Assembly: GCA_964387945.1 (NCBI GenBank) | Contig: CAYLYX010000002.1 | Coordinates: forward strand, 416,241-480,240 | Direction: 5' to 3' | Length of the DNA: 64,000 nt | From: Parvicella sp964387945 | Lineage (GTDB): Bacteria > Bacteroidota > Bacteroidia > Flavobacteriales_D > Parvicellaceae | Part shown: piece by piece, positions 36,030 to 44,400 of the stretch | How positions within the stretch are numbered: the stretch's first letter is position 1 | How the letters are laid out: every line of letters begins with the position of its first letter | Notes under the pieces: generated by a model | The model's database searches: none | Told to the model about the DNA's origin: nothing | What the model saw: the letters and a program-made list of their open reading frames with translations, nothing else | Made by a program: the position numbers and the translations under genes

Positions 36030-37140
36030 TCTGTATTTTCATATTCCATTTTGTAAGCAGGCGTGTATTTATTGTGACTTTCATTTTTCAACTTCCCTGT
36101 CGAATGCTGATGCGATGGTGAAGGCAATTGCAAACGAACTGTTGCTTCGGAAGCAGGAGGTAAACGAACCTGTTGAGACGATTTATTTTGGTGGAGGTAC
36201 CCCCAGCTTATTGACACAAAATCAGTTGTCTCTTTTGTTAAATACCGTTCGGTCTAATTTTAATTTGAGTAGTAAAGCCGAGGTCACACTAGAGGCTAAT
36301 CCAGATGATTTAACCCTAAAAAAGTTAGAACAATTTAAAGCATTAGGTATTAATCGGTTGAGTATTGGTATTCAAAGTTTTTTTGATCGGCACCTGCAAT
36401 GGATGAATCGAGCACATTCGGCTGAGGAAAGCAAAAAGTGTATTCATCTGGCGCAGCAAGTTGGTTTTGATAACATTACAATTGACCTCATTTATGGTGT
36501 TCCGATCATGACAGAAGAAGAATGGGAGGAAAACATCCAGAAAGCACTTGCGCTCAACGTACCTCATATTTCTGCTTATAACCTTACCGTAGAGAACAGG
36601 ACTGTACTTGCTCATTGGGTCAAAACTGGAAAAGCAGAAGACATAGATGATGAGCAGGGAGAAGCAAATTTTAACGTCTTGCGTGACCAGCTCACCCAGC
36701 ATGGATTCATACAATATGAAGTTTCTAATTTTGGGAAGGAGGATTACTTTTCTAAGCACAATTCATCCTACTGGAAAGGAGCAAAATACCTCGGACTGGG
36801 TCCCTCTGCGCATTCATTTGATGGAGCGGCAAGAAAGTGGAATATCTCCAATAATACTGGATATATTAAAGCTTTAGAAGATAAACGTTTGCCATTTGAA
36901 GAAGAAGTTCTTTCCCCAAAAGATCAGGTAAACGAGCACTTGTTGATTGGGTTAAGAAACATTTGGGGGTGTAGTTGGGAATACTTAAATCAAACAGGAG
37001 TCAACCTTACACCACTCAAGACTGAAGTAGTATCCAAGATCAATACAGGTTATTTAGAGAAAACAGAAAAGGGTTTCAAAACCACTGCGCAGGGATTGCT
37101 CTTTGCAGATGCGATCGCTGCGGATTTGTTTATAGAGTAA
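36022..37140 (+). CDS. hemW: Radical SAM heme chaperone HemW
   Basis: A 372-residue radical SAM protein. The 4Fe-4S motif is CKQACIYC (Cys11, Cys15, Cys18), followed by the SAM-binding GGGTPSLL and TLEANPDD, and the later NRLSIGIQSF, DLIYGVP and ISAYNLTVE. HemW binds heme and delivers it to respiratory proteins; the family was long misannotated as oxygen-independent coproporphyrinogen III oxidase. The four-cysteine pattern of the true HemN N terminus is not present, which favours HemW. The translation start sits in a possible hairpin. Confidence 0.92.
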   Translation: MAGLYFHIPFCKQACIYCDFHFSTSLSNADAMVKAIANELLLRKQEVNEPVETIYFGGGTPSLLTQNQLSLLLNTVRSNFNLSSKAEVTLEANPDDLTLKKLEQFKALGINRLSIGIQSFFDRHLQWMNRAHSAEESKKCIHLAQQVGFDNITIDLIYGVPIMTEEEWEENIQKALALNVPHISAYNLTVENRTVLAHWVKTGKAEDIDDEQGEANFNVLRDQLTQHGFIQYEVSNFGKEDYFSKHNSSYWKGAKYLGLGPSAHSFDGAARKWNISNNTGYIKALEDKRLPFEEEVLSPKDQVNEHLLIGLRNIWGCSWEYLNQTGVNLTPLKTEVVSKINTGYLEKTEKGFKTTAQGLLFADAIAADLFIE

Positions 37141-37151
37141 TGTTATATTGC

Positions 37152-37595
37152 TTACTTTTTTTTCTTCTTAATCTCCTTCGTTTTTGTTTTGATCACTCTC
37201 TTTTCAACTACTTTTCCATCCTTATTGTAGGAGATGATGATTGATTTGGAACAATCGCAGATGTCTTTTTGCTCGTAGGCCTTCACTCCACTAGGATAGT
37301 AGCTGATATAATGACTAATCACCTCCTTGCACGGTTTGCCATATGTTGCCCGCTTGTGCGCAGATTTATAGGTTGATTTTACTGTGCCGTTTTCATAATA
37401 CTCCACATAGCTATTTTCCCATTTTTGATAGAAATCATACTGATCCATTTTTTTGGATTTCGTGTATTTCCATTCTCCTCGGGCCTCCAAATTTCCGTTT
37501 TCGGAAAGTATTTCATTGGCTCCTCCTTTAGTGATATAAAGGTCGCATGAGGTAAGTAGTACGGCACTAATCAATATGGTGTAAATCGCGTTCAT
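37152..37595 (-). CDS. Lipoprotein with MORN-like repeats
   Basis: A 147-residue lipoprotein (lipobox LTSC, about Cys17). It has MORN-like or YwqK-like repeats with turns such as YYENGTVKS and YYPSGVKAYE, and a highly basic tail (TKTKEIKKKKK). Proteins of this kind are abundant in Bacteroidota and mostly of unknown role. The chosen ATG at 37595 matches the start of the signal peptide; the frame continues to 37655. It is convergent with hemW, 11 bases apart. Confidence 0.78.
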   Translation of the reverse strand: MNAIYTILISAVLLTSCDLYITKGGANEILSENGNLEARGEWKYTKSKKMDQYDFYQKWENSYVEYYENGTVKSTYKSAHKRATYGKPCKEVISHYISYYPSGVKAYEQKDICDCSKSIIISYNKDGKVVEKRVIKTKTKEIKKKKK

Positions 37596-37653
37596 TATAA
37601 CCAAGGTCTTTGAATTCTCAAAATTCCACATAAAAGTAAGGAGTTTTCCAGAC

Positions 37654-37704
37654 AACCTATGATCCGTGTTTTGTCATTCTTCGCCATGCTTAGCATGATA
37701 GGTT
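37654..37704. repeat. Paired palindromes upstream of the arfB fusion
   Basis: AACCTAT (37654-37660) is matched by ATAGGTT (37698-37704), and between them lies CATGCTTAGCATG (37685-37697), a dyad with a single-base centre. They sit in the 165-base divergent region 37596-37760. They could be an operator or the base of a folded RNA; no function can be assigned. Confidence 0.3.
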
Positions 37705-37745
37705 TATCTAATGATTTCGTTTAAATGTAAATTACAACTTATTCC

Positions 37746-37753
37746 TACCTTTG
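37746..37753 (+). promoter_or_regulatory. -7 box close to the ATG of the arfB fusion
   Basis: TACCTTTG, a perfect TAnnTTTG, ends 7 bases before the ATG at 37761. Transcription would begin at or just before the start codon, so the mRNA may be leaderless. No -33 TTG is visible. Confidence 0.45.
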
Positions 37754-37760
37754 AATCAGC

Positions 37761-38813
37761 ATGATAGATGAACGTTTTGATCGAGTTTTAAAAGAAGTTA
37801 CCTTTTCCACCGCCAGAAGTGGTGGGCCCGGTGGACAACACGTGAATAAAACGGAAACAAAAGTAATCCTCAAGTGGAACTTTGAAGAAACTTCGGTATT
37901 TGAGGACGAGGAAATGGAATTAATGAGAAAGAATTTATCTTCTCATTTGGATACCAGTGGTCGGATCACGGTGACTTCTTCCAAGACCAGAAGTCAATTG
38001 AGTAACAAAGAGGATGTCATTCAGAAATTCAGGCAATTGTTAGAAGATGCGCTCAAAAAGCCCAAAAAGAGAAAAGAGACAAAGGTTCCGAAATCGGTTA
38101 TAGCAAAAAGAAAGAAGGATAAAAAAGTTCAATCTGAACGGAAGAACACGCGAAAAAAGATTGACCCCAAAAACCTGATACTAGTTTTGCTAATGGGACT
38201 TGGGAGCATCACGTATGCACAAAAAGTAGAGGCTCCCCGTTTGTATAGCGAATTGATTTGGGCTCCGAAAAAAGATAGTTTGCTCAAAGCAGTTGGGATG
38301 AACAAGACGTTTGTTGCAAAGTATGAATTAGCGAGTCTAATTGCGTTGATGCACTATCCAGAGTTGAAGGAAACCAAGATTGAATTCAAAACGAAAGCAT
38401 TGAGCACCACCATGGCAGCCAGACCTAAAGGGTTGAATGTTTTTAGACGGAAGGGAAAGCGGCATTACGTTGTGATTATCAATAATAGTGTCGATGCAAA
38501 AGTACCAGTAGACAGTGTGTCGTTTAATGCACAGGTGGGTGTGATCGGTCATGAGCTGGCGCACATATTGGACTATGAGTCAAAAGGTTCATTTCGTGTT
38601 GTAGGCAATGGACTAGGATATGCAAGCAAAAAGTTTAGAACGAAGTTCGAACGAGCTACAGACCAGAGAACCATTGATCATGGTTTGGGCTGGCAGTGCT
38701 ATGATTGGAGCTATTACGTTTATCACTACAAGCATACGCCCAAAGAATACCTGGAGTACAAGAAAAAGACCTACATGAGTTACAAAGAGATTGAGGAGCA
38801 GTTGAAGGATTAG
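37761..38813 (+). CDS. arfB: Fusion of ArfB ribosome-rescue hydrolase and secreted HELAH metalloprotein
   Basis: A single 350-residue frame with two unrelated halves. Residues 1-133 are an ArfB (YaeJ) peptidyl-tRNA hydrolase: RSGGPGGQHVNKTETKV with GGQ at 24-26, then the basic tail that inserts into the mRNA channel. Instead of stopping after the usual tail, the frame runs on into a signal-peptide-like segment (about 138-155: KNLILVLLMGLGSITYAQ) and an exported domain with zinc motif HELAH (264-268) followed by DYESKG. The second half would normally begin with its own ATG; the codon at that place is CCC (38166). The join may be real, a lost stop codon, or a sequencing error. Confidence 0.85.
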   Translation: MIDERFDRVLKEVTFSTARSGGPGGQHVNKTETKVILKWNFEETSVFEDEEMELMRKNLSSHLDTSGRITVTSSKTRSQLSNKEDVIQKFRQLLEDALKKPKKRKETKVPKSVIAKRKKDKKVQSERKNTRKKIDPKNLILVLLMGLGSITYAQKVEAPRLYSELIWAPKKDSLLKAVGMNKTFVAKYELASLIALMHYPELKETKIEFKTKALSTTMAARPKGLNVFRRKGKRHYVVIINNSVDAKVPVDSVSFNAQVGVIGHELAHILDYESKGSFRVVGNGLGYASKKFRTKFERATDQRTIDHGLGWQCYDWSYYVYHYKHTPKEYLEYKKKTYMSYKEIEEQLKD

Positions 38814-38824
38814 CTGAATTAATC

Positions 38825-40042
38825 TTAACTCTTCCCTCGCGCAATTCGCTTGATGTATTTTCTGGTGTTGAAGATGTTCATGACGATAAACATTCCAAGA
38901 AATGCCACCATCGCCAGAATTGTTTGCCAGGAAATAAAAGGTAAGTCTTCAAAAGCCAGACTATTGGCAATAATGCGATCCAAGAAGATTTTTGCAATGA
39001 AAAAAATGATCAGGGAGACTCCTGCAATTATAGCGTAAATCTTGAGGAAAAATTTGTTGAAGACAGCCGAAATCACTTTCCACCTGAATCCGAGCAGCGA
39101 CAATACGTGAATGTCATACTTGGATTTGATGATCAAAATTTCTCCGTATAGCATGAAGATTAAAATCGTCATTACAATGATGATCACGCACAAAACTGCA
39201 CTGAACAATAAGGTGGGCATAATCAGTTTTTCAATGATCGTTCCCCGGAGCTGTTCTTTGTTGGCCACCAAGCCATGAGTCTCTAAGTATTTTGATATCC
39301 TCGGATCCTTATTGTTTTTTGTTGCAATCATTACCTGAGAAGGAAGTTGCTCTACACCTGATCCATACTTTTCGTTGGCAAAGTTCAAAAAGCTGTAGGG
39401 AACCAAAGCAGAGTTGATTCGATCACTGAAAGCCACAATGTAAGCCATGTAAGTCTCTTTCTTACCATTTCCAGAAATCGTAACTTCAATTGGAATTGAA
39501 CCAGCGATCTCTTTAGAAACTTTGGGTTGGTTCATCGAAACGGATAGCCCATGGTTATACATATCCAGAAAGCTGATCGACATAATTAACGGAACAAAAT
39601 CATCCCCTTCCTGCCACTGCCAGTCCTCCGGATCTACATCAATAAATCGATCGGGTAGAGATGCAATGAACCCAAGAGTACTTCCCTGACTTCCGTTTTC
39701 CATTTTTACTTTGGCCATCACAGAAAAGTTCCTGCCAGAAGAAAAAGGAGCATAATCTTCCACAAAGGGTTGATCAATCAACTCGTCAATTTCTTTTTGG
39801 GTAAAAAGCGCCTCATCTTCACTTTGATTCATGAAACCCGCAAGCGTATTGGCAGAAGATACTTCCTTGCTTAGCACAAGATATTGCTCATTGATAGCAC
39901 CGGATTCTCCATTTTTTACAAGACTCAGGTTAGTCAAAACTTGTGTAACGGTCATCAACAACGAAAGACCAATGATCGCTCCCGCCATACTCAAAAAGAG
40001 GACCATAGGCTTTTGCGATTTTTGTATGGCTTTGTTAATCAT
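38825..40042 (-). CDS. ABC transporter permease, MacB/FtsX-like
   Basis: A 405-residue membrane protein with one helix near the N terminus (about residues 13-38), a large extracytoplasmic domain (about 39-270) and three C-terminal helices (about 275-395). This four-helix layout is that of the MacB/FtsX/LolC type of permease, which does not move solutes through the membrane but transmits mechanical force to periplasmic partners. It overlaps the ATPase gene by 4 bases, which makes the pair a unit. No membrane-fusion protein gene is adjacent, and the substrate is unknown. Confidence 0.85.
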   Translation of the reverse strand: MINKAIQKSQKPMVLFLSMAGAIIGLSLLMTVTQVLTNLSLVKNGESGAINEQYLVLSKEVSSANTLAGFMNQSEDEALFTQKEIDELIDQPFVEDYAPFSSGRNFSVMAKVKMENGSQGSTLGFIASLPDRFIDVDPEDWQWQEGDDFVPLIMSISFLDMYNHGLSVSMNQPKVSKEIAGSIPIEVTISGNGKKETYMAYIVAFSDRINSALVPYSFLNFANEKYGSGVEQLPSQVMIATKNNKDPRISKYLETHGLVANKEQLRGTIIEKLIMPTLLFSAVLCVIIIVMTILIFMLYGEILIIKSKYDIHVLSLLGFRWKVISAVFNKFFLKIYAIIAGVSLIIFFIAKIFLDRIIANSLAFEDLPFISWQTILAMVAFLGMFIVMNIFNTRKYIKRIARGKS

Positions 40043-40680
40043 AATTGTATGACTTTATTTCCGGTGATTCCATAATCGTATCCCAAAGTTGTGAGCACGT
40101 AACCTGCATTTTGCTGTTCACATTCATTCAGAATAATTTTTAATGCCCGCTTGATGTTTTCTTCATCAATATGACTGAATGGCTCATCCATGAGTAATAA
40201 CTCAAACGGTTGCAATAGTGAACGGATAAGCGCCACGCGTTGCTGTTGTCCAAGCGATAAGGTTCCAGCCTGTTGGTTCCATTTGTGATCTAGCTCTAAT
40301 TCACCAAGAAGCACTTTGATCTCCTTTTCTGATTTAAAGTCCGTTAGTCTATTCTTAATCAACAAATTTTCACCTGCAGTCAGGTTCGGAAACAAACGCA
40401 TATCTTGCGCCAGAAAACCGACTTTTCGAGTACGAAGGTCGGACCAATCGTCCAAAGAAAAGCTTTTTTGGTCTTTGCCATCAAGGGTAATCCGACCACT
40501 GTAATCACTTCTTAAGCCGATCACGTAAGCAGCGAAGGTAGATTTCCCTTTTCCACTTCCGGATTCCAGAAAATAGGAATACTCACTATTTATTTCGCAC
40601 GAATGACTCCAGACACTTTCTGGTGAGAAGGTGTCCTTTTGCATGGGATCAGGTATGACATTTTCAAAATGGATTTGCAT
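40039..40680 (-). CDS. ABC transporter ATP-binding protein
   Basis: A 213-residue ATPase. The Walker A is SGSGKGKST: the first conserved glycine is replaced by serine, and the remaining GKST is intact. The signature is LSLGQQQRVALIR and Walker B is LLLMDEP, followed by FSHID. Its N terminus is short and does not show the usual A-loop clearly. It is first in the unit with the FtsX/MacB-like permease and starts just downstream of a 144-base divergent gap with the ECF operon. Confidence 0.9.
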   Translation of the reverse strand: MQIHFENVIPDPMQKDTFSPESVWSHSCEINSEYSYFLESGSGKGKSTFAAYVIGLRSDYSGRITLDGKDQKSFSLDDWSDLRTRKVGFLAQDMRLFPNLTAGENLLIKNRLTDFKSEKEIKVLLGELELDHKWNQQAGTLSLGQQQRVALIRSLLQPFELLLMDEPFSHIDEENIKRALKIILNECEQQNAGYVLTTLGYDYGITGNKVIQL

Positions 40681-40774
40681 GCTATATCAAAGATAGAATA
40701 AATGAAATACTAATGTAACGGCAAGCCATAATATGTAATACAATGACTTTGTAATTTTTTTTTCATAGAAATAT

Positions 40775-40798
40775 GCAACCCTTTAAAAAAACGTTGTC
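40775..40798 (+). promoter_or_regulatory. Candidate ECF sigma promoter for the DUF2807 operon
   Basis: TGCAACC ending at 40780 and TGTC at 40795-40798, with AAC separated from TGTC by 15 bases. AAC near -35 and GTC near -10 fit ECF-type promoters, and a very similar arrangement is found upstream of the second ECF gene at 54775-54800. The operon encodes its own sigma factor, so auto-regulation is expected (inference). Confidence 0.45.
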
Positions 40799-40824
40799 AA
40801 CTAGGTGAAAACAAACTTAAAAAA

Positions 40825-41526
40825 ATGAAAAAATTAGCACTTATTGCAGCAGTTGGGTTACTCGTTACCAGTTGTCATGATTTGATTGATGGGACTGCTG
40901 GAGCCGTCATTTCAGAAACGAGACAAGAACCTGCATTTCATTCTATCAACATGGAGGGGAACATCGATGTTTTTGTTTCATACGATACAATCTCTACGAT
41001 TAGAGTAGAAGCCGGAGAAAACCTGATTGATTATATCGAAACAGCTGTTATTGGAAACGAACTGTTGGTATATGAAGCACCCAATAACATTGTAAATGCA
41101 AAACCAATAAGAGTTTATGTGACCATGGACTCATTGTTTAATGTAAACCTCGAAGGCAGTGGAGACCTCGATGTAAATGACATGAACAGTGATTATCTAA
41201 ACGTGCATTCTATCGGAAGTGGCGATGTAAACTTTGAAATTGATGCGGTAAATATCAATTATAACTGCAAAGGAAGTGGTGATGCCCGATTTGTAGGGAA
41301 TGTTGTTGACCTTAATGTTTTAATTGAAGGGTCGGGAGACTTTAGAGCAAAACACCTATACGCTTCAGATGTAAACGTTGAAATAGAAGGGAGTGGTGAT
41401 GCCATTGTAAACGCCTCTAGCTCTTTGATTGTTGATATATCAGGATCAGGAGATGTGACTTATTATGGAAACCCTACCACAGTGAGTAGCAACATTACAG
41501 GAAGTGGGAATATTTATGGAAATTAA
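40825..41526 (+). CDS. DUF2807 (head GIN domain) lipoprotein
   Basis: A 233-residue lipoprotein (lipobox VTSC, about Cys17) of the DUF2807 family, earlier called putative auto-transporter adhesin. Seven repeats of about 20 residues carry GSGD or GSGN turns (EGSGDLDV, GSGDVNF, GSGDARF, EGSGDFRA, EGSGDAIV, GSGDVTY, GSGNIYG), which probably stack as a right-handed beta-helix. It is the first gene of a five-gene operon with an ECF sigma factor and is followed by an outer-membrane-like protein. Confidence 0.9.
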   Translation: MKKLALIAAVGLLVTSCHDLIDGTAGAVISETRQEPAFHSINMEGNIDVFVSYDTISTIRVEAGENLIDYIETAVIGNELLVYEAPNNIVNAKPIRVYVTMDSLFNVNLEGSGDLDVNDMNSDYLNVHSIGSGDVNFEIDAVNINYNCKGSGDARFVGNVVDLNVLIEGSGDFRAKHLYASDVNVEIEGSGDAIVNASSSLIVDISGSGDVTYYGNPTTVSSNITGSGNIYGN

Positions 41527-41545
41527 ACTTAAAAGAGAATATAAA

Positions 41546-42202
41546 ATGAAAACCTTAACAACCATTATTTTACTAGCCATGACACTTTCTTCTTTCGCAC
41601 AGAAGGAAGAAGAAAAAACATCGAGTGACTACAATCCGCAAACTCTTTTGGGGACAAAAGATAAAAGCGTGAGAGGCTATCTGGGTGTCAATGAGAAAGG
41701 AGTGATCCTTAACGACCAAATGGGATTGATGACGGGAGGAGAAATCAGCTTAGTTTTCGGACACCGCCTAAACATTGGATTCTTTGGATATGGTAAGACT
41801 AACCGTGTGCAAAGTAATTACATCGATGTGGATGGGTTTAGACATTTCTATGAATTGGGAATAGGAGGAATGAAAATCGAACGTGTGTTTTTTACGAATA
41901 GTGCTGTCCATTTTACTGTACCGATCAGTTTTGGTGCAGGGGCTATGACCTTAAACCGATATTCGCTGACGGATTATGAATTTCATGCACATGTGAATCA
42001 TTGGGAAAATTCACTTTATGATTTTGATACCTTTGTGTTTGTAGAGCCTGGCTTGAATGTAGAGCTAAACTTGTTGAAGCACCTAAGGTTGGATGCAGGA
42101 ATAGGATACATGATTACCGATGAAATTCACTTGGCGGGTACCGATGCAAAACCCCTCAATAATTTCACTGGAAACGTTTCGCTAAAGCTGGGCTGGTTTT
42201 AA
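41546..42202 (+). CDS. Exported outer-membrane-like protein of the ECF operon
   Basis: A 218-residue exported protein with a signal peptide (about residues 1-18, ending SFAQ). Barrel-like strands with terminal aromatics (GHRLNIGFFGYG, FYELGIGGMKIERVFF, SVSLKLGWF-like end NVSLKLGWF) point to an outer-membrane protein. The frame begins at 41504, but the ATG at 41546, behind AAAAGAGAA, starts the signal peptide. Seven bases separate it from the sigma gene. Function unknown; possible sensor or target of the sigma factor. Confidence 0.76.
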   Translation: MKTLTTIILLAMTLSSFAQKEEEKTSSDYNPQTLLGTKDKSVRGYLGVNEKGVILNDQMGLMTGGEISLVFGHRLNIGFFGYGKTNRVQSNYIDVDGFRHFYELGIGGMKIERVFFTNSAVHFTVPISFGAGAMTLNRYSLTDYEFHAHVNHWENSLYDFDTFVFVEPGLNVELNLLKHLRLDAGIGYMITDEIHLAGTDAKPLNNFTGNVSLKLGWF

Positions 42203-42208
42203 GAAAGC

Positions 42209-42763
42209 TTGGAAAGTAAGTTGCGCATAGCTAACACCGTTGTAGATCGCTGCCGGAAGGGAGATGCGTCAGCCTACAACGAGGTTTACCAAATGTGCTC
42301 GAAGGGAGTCTTTAATTCAATTCTAAGAATTGTAAGACAACGAGAAGAAGCCGAGGATCTTTTGCAAGAAACGTTTATCAGCGCTTTCCAAAACCTAACC
42401 AATTATCGGGGAGATGCTTCGCTTTATGGATGGATCAAACGAATTGGGGTCAACAAATCGCTGAATGCGATAAGAAAACGAAAGGTAGAGTTTGTTTTTG
42501 AAGAGACCGATGCGATGAACGAAGAGCAAGAGGAAGCAGGTTGGGAAAAACTTAAGTTAAATGCACGAGATATTTTAGATAACCTCAGTGATTTACCAGA
42601 TGGATTTCGGTTGGTGTTGACGCTCTATTTGTTTGAAGGCTATACGCACAAGGCCATCGCAGAAGAGTTGGGAATTTCAGAGAACACTTCGAAAACGCAA
42701 TACCTCAGAGGTAAGAAAAAATTGAAAGAACGCTTATTAGATACGTATGAAGGAACAAGATAA
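42209..42763 (+). CDS. ECF RNA polymerase sigma factor
   Basis: A 184-residue ECF sigma factor. Region 2 includes EAEDLLQETFISAFQNL and YRGDASLYGWIKRIGVN; region 4 has LTLYLFEGYTHKAIAEELGISENTSKTQYLRGKK in pieces, with the helix-turn-helix. It starts with TTG at 42209 (the next in-frame start-like codon is TTG at 42221) and overlaps the putative anti-sigma gene by 17 bases. The candidate ECF promoter upstream of the operon suggests positive feedback. Confidence 0.93.
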   Translation: MESKLRIANTVVDRCRKGDASAYNEVYQMCSKGVFNSILRIVRQREEAEDLLQETFISAFQNLTNYRGDASLYGWIKRIGVNKSLNAIRKRKVEFVFEETDAMNEEQEEAGWEKLKLNARDILDNLSDLPDGFRLVLTLYLFEGYTHKAIAEELGISENTSKTQYLRGKKKLKERLLDTYEGTR

Positions 42764-43349
42764 AGATCACTTAAAGGATTTTGTGGATCAGCACCGAGAG
42801 GATTTCGATGCAGCACAACCACCGCATATGGATTTTAGCAGTTTGGGAGTAGAACCCGAACAAAAGGCAGCACCCAAAATGATACCGATTACATGGTTGT
42901 ATAGGGTGGCAGCGGTATTTCTGGTATTGTTGGGCGTTGGTGCTTTTTGGGTAACGTTTACAAAAAATACCGAACAGTCTAATCTGGCAGAGGAGACTTC
43001 TGAAGAGACTGTTGAACAAGAGTTTTCTTTGAGCGAATTATCTCCCGAAATGGCAGAATTAGAGAAGTACTATTCACAAGAACTTTCCTCAAAACAAAAG
43101 TTGCTGGATGAAATGGGCTATGGAGATGCGATTTCAGAAGAACTCAATTTATTGGATCAGGAGTTTACAACGCTCAAAACAGAATTAGGTGAAAACGTGG
43201 ATAATCACTTGATTGTAAATGAAATGATTAAAAATTACAAACTGAAGCTAGACCTGTTGGAAAGCGTGTTGAATGATCTTCAGGAGAATTATGACGATAA
43301 GAACTTAACGAATTTAGAAGATGATGAAAAATATACTATTTACTATTAG
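42747..43349 (+). CDS. Putative membrane anti-sigma factor
   Basis: A 200-residue protein with a soluble N terminus of about 45 residues, one transmembrane helix (about 48-71) and a glutamate- and leucine-rich extracytoplasmic coiled-coil tail. No zinc-binding HxxxCxxC motif is visible, so it is not a ZAS-type anti-sigma. Its place directly after, and overlapping, the ECF sigma gene supports an anti-sigma role. The tail could sense envelope state. Confidence 0.78.
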   Translation: MKEQDKDHLKDFVDQHREDFDAAQPPHMDFSSLGVEPEQKAAPKMIPITWLYRVAAVFLVLLGVGAFWVTFTKNTEQSNLAEETSEETVEQEFSLSELSPEMAELEKYYSQELSSKQKLLDEMGYGDAISEELNLLDQEFTTLKTELGENVDNHLIVNEMIKNYKLKLDLLESVLNDLQENYDDKNLTNLEDDEKYTIYY

Positions 43350-44400
43350 TCTGTTCCTACTCGCGGGTACAACCTTTGCCGGAACGTTTGACGATAGCAA
43401 AGTGATTCGTAAGGCGATGCCAGCTACGGACGACTTTGAGTTGGAGATCAAAAATAAGCACGGGAGAATTGATGTAGTGACCTGGAAGAAGGACAGTGTT
43501 GTTCTTGAAATTACGGTGACCGCTACGAGCAATAAATTGGATCGGCTCGAGTCGATCATGGAGCAAGTGGATGTCCATTTTTCAGAGCACGATGATTACT
43601 TGGCAGCCAGCACACAATGGGGTGGAGGAGCTAATGAACTGCGATTGGATGTAATCAAGTTGTTTGATGATCAGACGGTTCGTGTGGATTACAAGATCTG
43701 GATGCCGGCTTCTACTGAGCTCGAATTGGAGAACAAGTTTGGAGATATTTCGGTAGAGAATTGTAATGGTAAGTTGAAGGTTGATCTTTCGCACGGTGAC
43801 TTCAAAGCACAGTTTTTGAAGGATGCAAAAGCCATAAAAGTCCATTACGGTGATATTAACATCAAGGAACTGGAGGAAGGAAATATCATCTCCAAGTTTG
43901 GTGATGTGACGATTGACAAAGCAGAGGATCTTGATCTGGACATTGTTTCTGGGGACGCAGAGATTGAGGAGGTCGATGAAATGACACTTAAGGCTACAAG
44001 CGCAGATGTAGAGATTGAGGAAGTGAATACGCTCAACTTCAGCAGTACGTTGGGAGAAGTAGAAGTCGAAAAGCTCAACAAGACAGTGACAGGCTTTCTG
44101 AAGTTTGGCGGGTTGGACATAGAAGAAGTGTCGCCCGGTTTTCAGGGAATAACACTCAATGGCACGAACACTGACATTAGCATCGATTTTAATCCTCAAA
44201 TTGCGTTTAACTATAATGTTCAATTAGAAAAAGGAAAGTCGTTTAGTATTCCTAGCGAAGGAAATACGTTGGCAAAGGATAATGCGTTTGATGATGTGAA
44301 CCAGTACGAAGGGACTTTTGCTACCATACCCGTAGGAGGTTTACCTGCCATGGTAACGATTTCCGCGAAATCAACTTACGTGAAGTTTGGTTTGGAGTGA
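43321..44400 (+). CDS. Exported DUF4097-like beta-helix protein
   Basis: A 359-residue exported protein (signal peptide about residues 1-20, ending TTFAG). It has repeated short strands such as KFGDVTIDKAEDLDL, SGDAEIEEVDE, SADVEIEEVNTLNF and GEVEVEKLNKT, matching the DUF4097 family, which is related to DUF2807 and probably forms a beta-helix. It overlaps the anti-sigma gene by 29 bases. The stop codon abuts the stop of the convergent serine hydrolase. Its role with the sigma factor is unknown. Confidence 0.82.
   Translation: MMKNILFTISLFLLAGTTFAGTFDDSKVIRKAMPATDDFELEIKNKHGRIDVVTWKKDSVVLEITVTATSNKLDRLESIMEQVDVHFSEHDDYLAASTQWGGGANELRLDVIKLFDDQTVRVDYKIWMPASTELELENKFGDISVENCNGKLKVDLSHGDFKAQFLKDAKAIKVHYGDINIKELEEGNIISKFGDVTIDKAEDLDLDIVSGDAEIEEVDEMTLKATSADVEIEEVNTLNFSSTLGEVEVEKLNKTVTGFLKFGGLDIEEVSPGFQGITLNGTNTDISIDFNPQIAFNYNVQLEKGKSFSIPSEGNTLAKDNAFDDVNQYEGTFATIPVGGLPAMVTISAKSTYVKFGLE

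Noticed and set aside
36343..36759. 138-codon minus-strand frame inside hemW
   Set aside because: Shadow of a well-supported radical SAM gene.
36022..37140. HemN coproporphyrinogen III dehydrogenase
   Set aside because: The N terminus has the CxxxCxxC and length of HemW and lacks the extended N-terminal part of HemN.
43582..44223. 213-codon open frame on the minus strand inside the DUF4097 gene
   Set aside because: It has no start context or protein-like composition, is antisense to a gene with a clear signal peptide, and arises from the codon use of the real gene.
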